A stretch of 64,000 bases of DNA from Heliocidaris tuberculata. Lineage: Eukaryota; Echinodermata; Echinoidea; Camarodonta; Echinometridae. The stretch is taken from NCBI GenBank assembly GCA_025618425.1, contig CM046842.1:37472286-37536285 (forward strand), read 5' to 3'. The position numbers and the translations under genes were made by a program. Shown in pieces: positions 1-12,700 of this stretch. A model generated the notes under the pieces. That model made no database searches. It was not told where the DNA came from and saw only the letters and a program-made list of their open reading frames with translations. Positions within the stretch are counted from its first letter, which is position 1, and every line of letters starts with the position of its first letter.

Positions 1-232
1 GTAAATGACAATTAAATGAAGTTTTGTATACGCAGAAAATGGGAGAGGAGCTCCCAAGATACGTTACGGAGTTGCCAATTTGTGTTTGGTCGATTACAAT
101 TTTAAAATTTCTTAACTATCTTATTTCTCTTCGGAAATTGCTCAAAGTTTCATTTATCAGTTTTTTAATTGCTTTGCTTCATTTAAAACCAATTTAATAT
201 CGGGGTAGACTTTCCCTTTAACCTTCATTCCA
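1..232. mobile_element. Right half of a palindromic MITE ending GGTAGACTTTCCC
   Basis: The stretch reads through GAGAGGAGCTCCCAAGATAC and a segment with GTTGCCAATTTGTG, ending CGGGGTAGACTTTCCC before TTTAACC. It matches the right half of the complete element at 61127-61674 in order and sequence, so the window begins inside a copy. The rest, 233-655, is AT-rich with homopolymers and no gene or element that I recognise. Confidence 0.7.
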
Positions 233-660
233 CTGTGGTCTGTATTCTAAAAAAAAACAAATCCTTTAGATAAATGAGAAAAAAAAAATAAAAAACTTAT
301 GAACCTATGAAAGATAAGATCTTTAGCTATATGGAAAACCTCCAATTAGGTCATGACGCGTTTTTTTTTTAGTAAAATCAAAATTACGGCCTACTACGAG
401 CCTTCTAGTCGGAGGAAAGGCCAAATCAGATCCGAATCGTAGTGACGTCAGAGCAGTCCTGCTATAGTCTACTATTTGAAACTCATTTGGCCCTTATTCC
501 GAATATAAGGCTGACATCTCACCAAATTCCTTTGTTGAGTATTCGTATTATGTTTAAGAACGCGAATGAGGTAGCTTTCACTTGTTAAAATGCCTATATT
601 TAATGATATCGCGATTTATTTCCAAAATCAGATCGTAGACGGATCGTATAGTGTGCGGTG

Positions 661-1197
661 GACAATTTTAATGAAAAGAGAGGATATAGAGAGAAGCAAT
701 TTAAAAAAAAAGTTCAATCAATTCGATTACGAAATAAGAAAGTTAAAATTATAAAAGTGTGAAAAGTCTCAATTTACTTTCTATTGCGATCCTCAAATTG
801 GCAATGTTGCTTCAAAGTCACGTAGTACAACTCTCCGTTTGTTTTGTACACAAAATTTCATATTTCCTCATATATCTCTCAAGATGCAGCTTGTCTCCTT
901 AGCTCAAGATAAATCATGGGAAAATGTATTTGACACAACATATGTTGAGTTCACAAAAAGACAAGGAGCATTTTTATAGATAATGGAAAAAATATGAAAT
1001 TTTGTGTACAAAACATATTGAGAGTTGTACTACTAAACCTGCCATTTTGAAGCAACATTGCCAATTTGAGGATCGCCATAGAAAGGAAATTGAGACTTTT
1101 CAAACTTTCATAACTTTTTCATTTCGTAACCGATTTTGATGGAACTTTTTTTTTTTAATTGCTTCTTTTTATCCTCTCTTTTCATTAAAATGGATAT
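661..1197. repeat. 540 bp inverted repeat (MITE-like), arms of about 235 bp
   Basis: The left arm (about 661-900) and right arm (about 960-1197) are reverse complements along nearly their whole length. Shared blocks include TTTTAATGAAAAGAGAGGAT, AAGTCTCAATTT, CCTCAAATTGGCAATGTTGC, and GTACACAAAATTTCATAT. The spacer is about 60 bases. It is a long foldback element about 70 bases upstream of the M0 exon; no target-site duplication was clear. Confidence 0.8.
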
Positions 1198-1268
1198 TTT
1201 CCCAGGGTTTCATTTTCCTTAATTGTTTGAAAACATGTTTATATTTTCTACGTTTTGACCTGTTCTAG

Positions 1269-1353
1269 GTATTCATCGTTGCAATCCTAGGCTCCTACTT
1301 GTACTCAGATATAGCCATCGATGACATCAGTATCTTGAACGGAAATTGTCCTT
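1269..1353 (+). CDS. MAM domain M0, last exon only (C-terminal strand and fourth Cys)
   Basis: A single 85-base exon follows acceptor TTCTAG at 1263-1268 and ends before GTAAGT at 1354. It begins in phase 0 with VFIVAILGSYLY, runs through SDIAIDDISILNG and ends NCP with one base left over, the same layout as the closing exons of M6, M7, M13 and M15. The earlier exons of this domain would be upstream of the window. By position, just before a domain of the M1/M10 class, it corresponds to M6, M9 or M15 at a block end. The upstream flank is a long inverted repeat (661-1197), and I saw no other MAM exon before it. Confidence 0.8.
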
Positions 1354-2177
1354 GTAAGTTTAATCTTTTCTCCATTAACATTCGTATTAGTGAAACCGTA
1401 TCCATCTTGTTGGAAGACATAAATGTCTTAAAATATAAGTCGCAATCATCTTTTCTTGAAGAATTTTTAGGCAGTTGTATGATATATGCAAGTCCAAGCA
1501 CTTCCATTGGGAGTTGCAAGTGAAATACCTGATAATTTTTAATTTACTTTTTTTTTAGGGGGGGGGGGTATATCTGGATAATTTTAAATTGAGATAAGAT
1601 CATACATTTATTTCATGTCATTTTAATATAATTATGTCTTCATCTATTCCCTACAGAGATGGAATTTTTGCCACAGCAGACTAAATGGATTTATTTAAAT
1701 GTTATTAGTAGAAAAAAAAAAATATTATTTAAAAATTGATAATATTTCTATATCTACAAAGCTAGGTGAGCTTCCAAATTTTGGATTTTTTTTTTTGATT
1801 TGATAACTAAGCTTCAATACAGATACTTATGAGACGGTGCATACAAATTCATAAATTTGCAAGACGTACATTAAATCGAACCAATCTTTATCTTCATTGC
1901 AGTGAATCCGGCCAAAGCAACTCCAGGTACGAGTTACAGTCTAATTGACTGTGATTTTGAGAAGACATTATGTTATTGGAATCAGGATATCACGGATGAT
2001 TACAACTGGGCGTTATACACACAGAGCACACCGACACCAAATACTGGACCAAGCTCAGATCCAATTTCAGATTCAGGTAAGCAGTAGGGTGTTACATAAT
2101 TCCAAATATATATGTTTAAAACAAAGAAATCAATGTTTATATTTTTAACAGTGGTAGCAGCAGAAGTAGTAGTAGAA

Positions 2178-2223
<46 letters not shown>

Positions 2224-4068
2224 CAGCAGCAGTAGTATAGAAGTAGTAATAAGATTAGTAGATGTAGTAGTATTTGTTGTTGTTGCAGTAGTTGTGTTAA
2301 GAGTAGTATATTAACAGTACAGGACATGTATTTAAGCGTACAAATCAATACCCTAAAAGTAATAAAACAAACTTAATTTACACTTCGTTGGAATATAGTA
2401 TTAGAGAGGAATTAATTATACATCAGAGTAGTAAATATGCAATTCTCCAATAAACATTAACAAGAATCACCTTATCCTTGAGAAGTGGTATTAAAAAAAA
2501 ATGGTACAGCCATCCAATATCGGACGTTTCTATACACATACATCTCATTAGTTCAAGTACTAACAAGGACCCCAGGAATTTTTTAAATTTAATTTTGTAT
2601 TTTTACAGATGGGGCCAACCTGTTAATATAAAATAAATCAAATGAAATAAAAACATGTCCTTCTGATTTTTTCAATAAAAAGGTTTTACTTGATATAAGG
2701 TTATTTTGGTTAATTATCTTTTTTTTGCTGATCAGGGTAGAGAGTGCTGTCATTAGAGCGATAAGACTAAGTCTGTAACACCTAACTTCCATTATTAATT
2801 ATGTCAGGATGGTATATCTACGCTGAAGCTGACATGGTGCTACCAGGTTCAAAGGCTCGTCTCCTCTCCCCTCTCGAGCACGAATCAGCAAACTTCATCG
2901 AAACCTGTCTACAGTTCTACTATCACATGTTTGGTGCTGACATGGGTTACCTATATGTCTATGTAGAGAGGACTGATCTGAACCAGACAGAGATGGTTTG
3001 GAAGAGAGGTGGAACTGACCAGGGGGCTAACTGGTACGTTGCTCAGGTCAACGTCGGGATACAACCAGGAGATGGCTTCTATAGGGTTAGTTATCTTATT
3101 ATGTACATATGATTTTCATTTTCATCATCTTCATATTAGGTTGCATGACACATGCTCCTGCGACAATTACTCCTCGATCAATATCCTACCCCTACCGGAA
3201 AGAACACAGCATCCCACAGTGTGTTCACATATTTGACTCTGTGAAGATGTGATTCACAGAGTTAAAACGCTCGAATTTAATAATGTAAAGAGGATTTCAC
3301 ACTGTGGACACGTCCACAGTGTGGTTTTACCATAGAGTGTTGTTCGATTTGATGTTCGATTTCACAGTGTGAATTTACTCGCTCACAATGTGAAGATGTG
3401 ATTCACAAAGTTAAAGCGCTCGAATTTGACAGTGTGAAGATGGTTTTACACTTTGAACACACTGTATGACATTGTGATCTCTCCGGCATGGACATTAATC
3501 AAATTCTTAACTTCAACCCTAGTATTATTAAACACTCGACTGAAACCCTAAACCTAAACGTAATAATAACAGTAATAGTAAATACAGCATTTCTAATGCC
3601 CCATCGATCTATACACTATCATGAGGCGCAGAGGGATATCAACAGGAATAATTTACATATATAAGTGAACGAGAGAAAGGGGGAAAAACATACATATAGT
3701 TAACAAAATAACATAAACCCCAATCGCAATGATTACCCTAGCCTTATATATATTTGATGAAATAAAGCCTGGAGCAATTGTCGCGGGAGCATTATCTGAG
3801 CACCGCCCCCCCCCCCCCCCCTTGAAGGCTAGACCCACGTTACCTCACTGAGGACTATGAGTAAGTAATCATTAATATGGTTATAAGGCCTAGTTTGTTT
3901 TGAAGATATTATTAGGAAATGTCAAAAGTGTACCCGTTTCGTTTGCTTTTTTTTAACAGCTTATCTTTGAAGCTGAGCGAGGAGGCTCAACGTTAAGTGA
4001 CATCGCTATTGATGAAGTTACCTACCATAACGGAACATGCCCACCTCTTCGTAAGTACTGATAAACGT

Positions 4069-4111
<43 letters not shown>

Positions 4112-6721
4112 ATAAGCAAAATACGTTAAGGATATACTGGGTGCAGAGTCATATATTTCACTGTTATTTATAGGTTTTTTTCGAATTTGTTAGGAATCTT
4201 CAGTTATAATCAACATGGAATTATTTTCAAGTTATGTCCTTATAAAGCAATGCATTTTTTTCCACACTCTTGTATGCAGGTATTTTAAAGGGGACACGAA
4301 AATCATTTTTATTAGCTTGTTAAATGGCCGGAAGGCTCCCCTGTGACATGGACAGTGTAACTGCAAAATCATAATTTAAGCCAGTTCTCGAGGTAATGAT
4401 ACACTGTATAGCAGCTTGATCAATAATCTTTATTTGAAAAAAGCTATATAAAAAGAAATAGCCATCATTAGTGTTATATCTAATACAAATAAGAAATACA
4501 TTACAACCACGCTTTTCTATAAGCTTGCTCAGTTGTAATTCAATGTATATGTAATCTTATCACAATGGGCATAGGAACCTGTGGGTTTGAGGTCAATCAG
4601 ATGTGTGGATGGAAGCAGGAGACTACCTATGATATGTTTGATTGGACCAGGGATACAGCCTCATCCTTACGATCAACACTTGGTGATCACACCTATGGTA
4701 TTTCGTCAGGTAAGATTGGGAAAAATCAGTGATTAAAAACATGTTTTAAATTGCCGATCAAAAGAAGATATGACTTACCATGTATGTAACAATTTGTGTA
4801 TAGAGTCTGTGCCAAATGGCACAATGGCAGAGTGTGGCTTAAGGAGACGCTAAAGTTTTGATTTGTCTTTAGAATATCCGTTATTGTTTCAGTATTTGCT
4901 TAATATAAATAGCACCGTTTTTCTTATATCAGTATTATTTTTATCATGATAACATGAATGATACTGATTAGTGTTGTCCTCTCACTTCAGGAAATATTCT
5001 TTATGCGAGACAAGGCACCCCTCAGAGACCTGGTGACTTTGCTACTCTCCTAAGCCCGACCTATGACGCCACTTCCACAGGGGACTGCTTCTCATTCTGG
5101 TACCATATCCACGGGGACAGTGCTGTTGGGTCACTTCATGTGTATGAGTACATAGACTCGAACCTGGAGGGTCCTTACTGGAGCTCAACGGGGGTCAACG
5201 AGGGGGATAGCTGGTGGAAGGCCTCGATGACGCTGAAATCAAGCTCATCTTTCCAGGTACGTCCTCCCAGAAGCTTTTTGACATATTGTTGATGTTCAAA
5301 CATTACAGCGATTAGTGGTTACACCACACCACTTGAACCCCCCCCCCCCCCATCTCTCTCTTTCTTCCTCCCACTTCTTCCTCTATCTCTCTCTCTCTCT
5401 CTCTCTTCACTGTGCCATGCTTTGGTGATAGTCTGTTCTGTTGTAAATTACATGTTTTGATTAATATAATATATTATAAAACGAGTTCAAGAATGTAGCC
5501 ATCCTGATTGGTCAAATAACACCACGTGACCGTGCAAAAAAAAGTACTAACGCACGGCGAGGGGAATAACGCACGGCTAATCCGGATCAAACCGGATCTG
5601 TAAACATGTAAACATGTAGCGCAGACGGTACGACTCGATTTGGCTATATGTTTTTACACGCTAAGATTGTAGATTGTAGATTGTAGACCCGTTTTATAAA
5701 ACTGTTAATACATGGTTGTGAGTTCGTGCGTTAGTGCGATCCGGCAACGCGCAGGTTTTTATCGTGGTGTCTAACACACTAGGCTACGCCTCGTAGTTAA
5801 TACACCACGATTAAAAACCTTTGTGTTGCCGGATCGCACTAACGCACTCCCAACCATGTATTAATAGTATATTATTTCTAGGATGATATAGGTTAATTCA
5901 GTCGAACTTGAGCGTAGTTCAGATCAAATTTTGAATGTAGCTATTAAAGGCAGGAGCTATTTCGAACTTACACACCGGTGAAGTATTTGATATGGCATTA
6001 TGTTAAGATACTATTTTTTTGTTTTGATTTGACTTTTACATCATTTTGAAGATTGCAGTTGTTGGTGATGTTGGAACCGACCCAACTTCAGAACTTGCAG
6101 TCGATGATTTCATGGTTATGCAAGAACCTTGTGCTCCAAGGGGTAAGTTAATTCTTAAAGTTGCTGCTGCCTTGGTAGCTAAGAGCAAGATAGAGCAAAC
6201 TTTTGGATATACGTAACGGTGTAACAACGTCTGAGGACATTGGCCGTGGCCTACCTTTTAAAATATAATATTGACTATGACATAAGGTGCACTTCCCAGA
6301 GCATGTTGACTCGTTTTGTTTCAAACACAGGCCTTCCCAATCCTTTCTGAGAATTCTGGATCTGCCTGTATATCTTCTCAATTTCGTTGTTCTGTAGAGC
6401 TCGTAATATCCTGATTCAATTACCAAGTACTTTATAAACTCTATAGGAGAGTCACCACCTTTACACATTACGAACCATTGTACTATGTGTAGAAGAGTAT
6501 AGAGGGTAATCTCGGTATAGTGGTACACCTGTACATCCCATTATATTGGAAGGAGAGACTCAATGGTCACTGCGATTCAGTTCGCCTTTCCCCTTCCAAG
6601 CACAGGTGACACGAAATACATAAAAATGATAATAAACTGTACTAATAACGATATTAATAATATTGATGATAATAATGATAATGATATTATTATACTGCTG
6701 CTACTACTACTTCTACTACTA

Positions 6722-6754
<33 letters not shown>

Positions 6755-9700
6755 TTACTACTACTACTAATTATTATACTATTACTAATAATAATAATGA
6801 TAGTAGTAATAATAAAATTAATAATAACTAGAATATATATACATAATAATAATAACCATATTAATGATATTTTTCGCCAAAACAAGAATAAGTGAAATCC
6901 GTTAAGGATGATTTTTGTAACGTCTTTTCTTTAACGCGTTGGTAACGTTTTATTGTACATAATTAGTAAATAATGGTAATTCCACAATTTGAAACCATTG
7001 CAAATTCATCGTTCAAACTCTTTCCCATTGGTTTCAGGTTCTTGTGACTTTGACAGGGATTACTGTACCTGGGCCAATGCAATATCTGGTGATGATTCTG
7101 ACTGGGTCAGGGTCAATGGAGCTGCTGTAGGTGCAGGTACAGGGCCAGTTAAGGACCATACAACGGGAGCTATGTTAGGTAAGAATAGGCCTTCCAACTC
7201 ATTCAGATTGGCCCGAATTTTCAAAGGAGGTTTAAACCATGGCTAACGTTTAAACCTCCGTAAGCGTAATAAAATAACCATAAATAAGCGCACAGTGTCC
7301 ATGCGCGCGCTCAAAGAAAATATATGATTGGATCGGATTCAGTGCGCACGTACGCTTAAAAAACCCAGGAGGGGGTTTAAACCATGGTTTAAACCAAACC
7401 TCCTTTCTGAATTCGGGCCATTATATTTTGCATATCCTCCTTAATGGTTGATGACAATAACAATAATGATAATATATTCTTGTTCAGTGTACATACAAAA
7501 TGAAGAGCTTAGTTCCAAAAAGGGACTATATCCAGTTTTGAAAGAAATCGATTACTAAAAATAAATTTGCGTATCTCGCACACGGGAATCAGATGTGCTA
7601 TAGTGTACTGCATCCAAAAAAATATTTTTAAAAAGTTGCAAAAGTTTTCGCTCGAAATTTACGTTTCATTCCAAAAGGGACTAAATCAACGATGGTGATT
7701 ACGAATTCGTTCATTTATACCCGCGTTTCCTTAAGCTTTGTATTAAGATGTTTGCAAGTTTGGTGCAGATACCCATTTTGATCATCAGTGCAAAATTTCG
7801 ATGAACTTAACAAAAACAAATCTTGATATTTTTATAAATATTTATATATTTTTATACTGTTTATTACATGTTTACACTGTTTATTACACTCTCATGTGGA
7901 ACGCAAAAGATCGCGACAGTTTTTGACGCTGTTCTACGTCAGCAGATAACAAACTGCTTGCAATTTAAATTCAGAAGGTCCTTGATGAACACTGGCGCTT
8001 CTTACTTTGCGTCTGTGTCGTCTTTTGTAGGGTCATTCCTGTACACTGACGCTGCTGATATGGACGATGGTGATGTTGCATGGCTACTTAGCGAAGTGTA
8101 TCCCGCAGGAGATGTTTGCTTCTCATTCTGGTTTCATATGAATGGTCCAGGTAAGGTTAAAGGTCATAACCCTTAACGTTCTTCGGGTACGGAACACCGT
8201 AATTGCTATATGCATGACAATATATATTTCTTTATATTGAGCTTTTTGTCTGTCTGTTTTACCCTCTTTTTTTTTTTTTTTTTTGTTGTTGCTATTTTTC
8301 ATCTTATCAACCTATTTTCATGTATCGAAAGAATGCTTCTCCCAACTACTCATTATTATCATTTTCTTCGGGATGTAAGTTAAAAGGTCATAGAATATAT
8401 ATCTTGCAAGGAATGTTATGTACATTTCCCAATAATGTATTATAAAATGAAGTATGTTCATATCTTATGCCGATCGATCATTATGATACCATCAGTCCTA
8501 AAATGTTTATTATTTGTAATACGCAGTAGAAGGAATTCATAATGTTGAAACCTAATTGTAGGCTAAGATACAAATTGCCTTGGAAAATTCAAATGGTAAG
8601 CGAGTTTGTTTTGTACACTTATGCAAATGGAAAAGGGTTACTGCATCCTCTAGTCAACTTGTAATTCGGTATTGCGTTAATTTTAAGAATGCGATTTTTG
8701 GTGCATAAAGTTACAATAACTCTTCGAAAACTAATCTTTTAAAGCATAGGCTGCCGCCATGGATTTCCATACAGAGTGTAAAAGATTTGTTTGTTATTGG
8801 TCACCTTAAAGGGAGCCACCGCTCGATATCCATGTACGTTCAATTTCATTCGCTTGCCCCTATTGCAAGGCCGTGCATAACAACAATCTTGTCGTCGAGG
8901 GTGGGGTACTTTGTCAGTTGGGTTGTTCAGTTCGTCTTTATTCGGTCGAATGCGTGCTGCATATGGAAATACACACAATTCATGCGTTTACCGAAGATGT
9001 ACGGAGATTCCTGAATATTACCCGAGCCGGGCCAGGCTCCAAAGCACCACGACTGGGGACTTTTCGCTCCCTTTAAATGTACATCTCCTTCTTTCAGGAC
9101 TAAAATCTCTGAATCTTTACACTGAGGACCAATCCAATCATGTAAAGGACCTCACATGGACTCAGTCTGGTAACCTAGGTGATCGATGGGTCCAAGGCTT
9201 GGTCTCTCTCTCCACTCCTGACGCGTATCAGATTGTCCTAGAAGCCCTGTACAATGGAGACTTAGATGGAAGTATTGCTCTGGATGACACCATGGTAGCT
9301 GAAGGCGGACTTTGCAATGGTAGGTCAATGGAAGTACTTTCTTAATGTCACGTACATTTTCGAATGGTCCCGAATGTCGTGAGTTATAGCCCCCCGTACA
9401 TCAACTATTCTCTTTGGAAGGTACAAGGTATCATCTACGTAACTGTCTCTCTTCACCAAAATGAATTTATGGGTACCTGATCAACGTATTTTTCGAAATG
9501 ATGATGACGATGACAACGACGACGATGATGATATTGATGATTCAAATAATGATAATAGGCCTAATGATATCAATAATAACAATGACAAGAAGGTGGAGAA
9601 GAAGAAGGATGATAATAATGAAAGCAATGTTATCATAGTTATTTCTGAAATGATATTGATATTTGGTTGCTTCTCGAATCGCGCTCATTCCGTCACTCTC

Positions 9701-12700
9701 TCAGGTTCCAGCGGTGGTATGGCATTATTGTTCTTTGTACTATATTTATGTTTGTAATGCAATAATGGGTATAATAATTTGTTTATTTTGAAATGAATCA
9801 ACGGATAGTTTGTCAAGAAAGAGGGGGAAATGAAAAAGAGAGAACAATTGAAAAAAGGGGTAATGTGATGAGGAAAAAACAGAAATTAGGAAAATTAATT
9901 ACACGACATATTGTATTGTTTTCAGAAACCAGTCTAGCGAACTGTGACTTTGAGGATGATATGTGCGGCTATGAACAGGCTACCGATGATGATTTTGACT
10001 GGGTAAGACATCAAGGAGAGACACAGACTGATGATACAGGACCTTCCTATGATCATACTACCATGACATGTAAGAGATATACATGATATCTGAGTGTGAA
10101 AAACGCTGAAGGGATCTGTTTTAACAAAAAGATAAAGACTAGGGAAGAAAGGGAGAGAGAGGTTGGGGGGGGGGGGGAGGGGGAGGGGTGGGATGACCCC
10201 CCCCCCCAAAAAAAAGAGCCATGAGTATTGCAACATCCACTTTACGCTAATATAGAAATTACAAAAGGTTTTACCTTATCAAATGACGAGGTAATGCATT
10301 GCAATGTGCAGTGTATACGGGTATATAGTTTTAAATAAACCATGAAGATAAATTGGCCTCTTGCATGAAAGTTGTGGTTAAATGTAACTTGAACATATTA
10401 TTAAGTCCTAAAAGGCGATTCAGGAGAAGTCACGGTTGATTACTGGGGTTTAGTTTAAATGCATATTATTGGTGATGTCCCTTATGTAACTTTTTACTTT
10501 CTTGTGGCCAATCGTGTCCAAGTATTTTTGGAAAATTTATGACCCCTTAAAACACTTTGCAGGGTTTGCACCAAGTCGTGTCAATATGTAAATGTACCCG
10601 AACGATTCGAGGTTGCTTGGAATATCATAAATTGAAATTACTTGAACTGAATCACAGACATTCTTAACCTGTAGAAAATACTCAGTAGAGTTGGCGAGCT
10701 TGAAACTCATCCAGCCTTATAAAGCTCAGCGAAGATCGACAGGCACTAAAGTTGGCAAAGTTTGGGAGTAGTAGACAAGTCTTAAGATCTGAACATCCCA
10801 AAAGACCGACAATTTGGCCAAGTGAGCCCTCGGGGAAGTGGTTGAAAGGACCACTAGGCATCCATGGCAGTATCGTGGGTTGTCGTTCTCGTTGAATGTC
10901 GATCTCCAAGTCTGTAGCCATATTAGATCAACATTTTTCCCTTCGTCCGATAATAGCCCAAGGCTGGTACATGTATATGGAAGCGTCCAGCCCTAACATT
11001 GAAGGCCGGGAAACCCGTCTCCTGAGTCCATCCATTGACATGACAACGAAGCAGTGCCTGCATTTCTGGTATCATATGTTTGGGCGGGAAGTTGGAACCC
11101 TGAATGTCCTTACTGGCCGTGAGTCGGCCAGTTCTTCAGACATCGGGTCAGTTCTATGGACGCATAGTGGTCAAGTAGGTGACCAGTGGATGTCGGCGGC
11201 AGTGGTCGTAGGAGAATCGGAATCATTCAAGGTATTTCTGACTTGTTCCGTTCATACTTTACTTCACTTCACCGCCTCGGCACCAACGTCCTTTGGCAAG
11301 ACATTAATTTATCCATGTGAATGAAAAGGGTATTCTGTAGGAAGAAATTTCTCGAATGATTGAACTCCTCATCCCTTATAAAGATAGTTAACAGGAGTCA
11401 TACTCATAGTATCCTTAGGGAAACAAAATGTAGATCCAATAGTAATTAATATTTCCAATATAATTACTATTTGTATTATTGTTATTTAAAAAAGATTATC
11501 GCCCATACTCTCGATGGACGCCTAACTTAAGCCCCTGCCTAATTGTGTAGACTTAGGCCACCCAATTATGGAGAGCCAAATGTCATCCTCTTTTGATCCT
11601 ACAAAATCACCACTGTTCTGGGACTAAATGCAAACAAAGACCGACACGATAGAATCGAATTATGATGCTCATTTCGTGCCAGAAAATAATTTTGTTTCTT
11701 TATTTTGTTACATGAAATAATATAGTAATTCATACGGGACTTAGGGGTTGACGAATGGCCTGCCATAAAGCAATGGCCACTTTCGAGAATACCTGCCTAT
11801 TTTATTATTATTATTATTACTATTATTATCTTTATTATTGTTATTGTTACTTCAACTTTAATATTATTGTTATCATTATTATCATTATTAATAGTATTAT
11901 TATTATTATTATCTTTATTATTATTATTATCATCATCATCATTATCATTATCATTATTATTTCATTGATATTATTTTTGTTTGTGGAGGCAAGATAAAAG
12001 GGAGACAACTTACGCGATGGATACAGTGTTTGACAGAGAAAAGGTATATTCCTGACAAGGTTTTCCATAAAATGTAGCAAAATTGTCCTAAGAATACCTA
12101 CTCCAAACACTGACATTCAAAAAAGCCTTGTTCCGAATATCCAACATAAAGTCAATATGATATTTGTTTGGTATAGTCTCTAATTTGCATTAAGACATGA
12201 TATCAGCAGGAATGAAAAGGGGGAAAAAAAACAACTTGAGAGTTGAATGTCTCTTCATAAAATTATGAGAATATGATATTTACAAGAAGTTGCGTCTAAG
12301 ATTGTTTTCGGAACAGGCAGAGAATCAAAGACAAAAAAGGAAAAAAAAATCAACATATTGGGTCAAGGTATTAAATTATCTATTTTTCAGATTTATCATG
12401 TTTTTTTTTAAAATACATGTTTATACTTGTCATGCACGATATTCCTTTATCTGCCGATAAAAGAATGTCCTTTAAACGTCATACGACGTTTTTCTATATG
12501 ATCCGGTTCTCTAACAGGTTCTAGAAATTTCCCTAACTATTAAACCCTCTTTTTCTCTCGTTTGTTTTAGTTGGTTTTCCAAGGTATTGTCTTTGGATAT
12601 GAAGGTGACATAGCCATAGATGATATTAGCATGTATTCTGGAGACTGTCAACGTAAGTATATGCAGATGTGTGTGTCAGTGGGTGTTAGCGGGCGTGGAT

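Noticed and set aside
2145..2348. Open frames rich in Tyr, Leu or Ser over trinucleotide repeats (also 6563-6895, 11755-12116, 23272-23633)
   Set aside because: They are translations of TAG, TAC, TTA and A-rich microsatellites with no complexity, splice context or family motif.
6053..6059. TTGCAG as the acceptor for M2 exon three
   Set aside because: Out of phase with the preceding exon; starting at 6052 gives the expected strand and last Cys.
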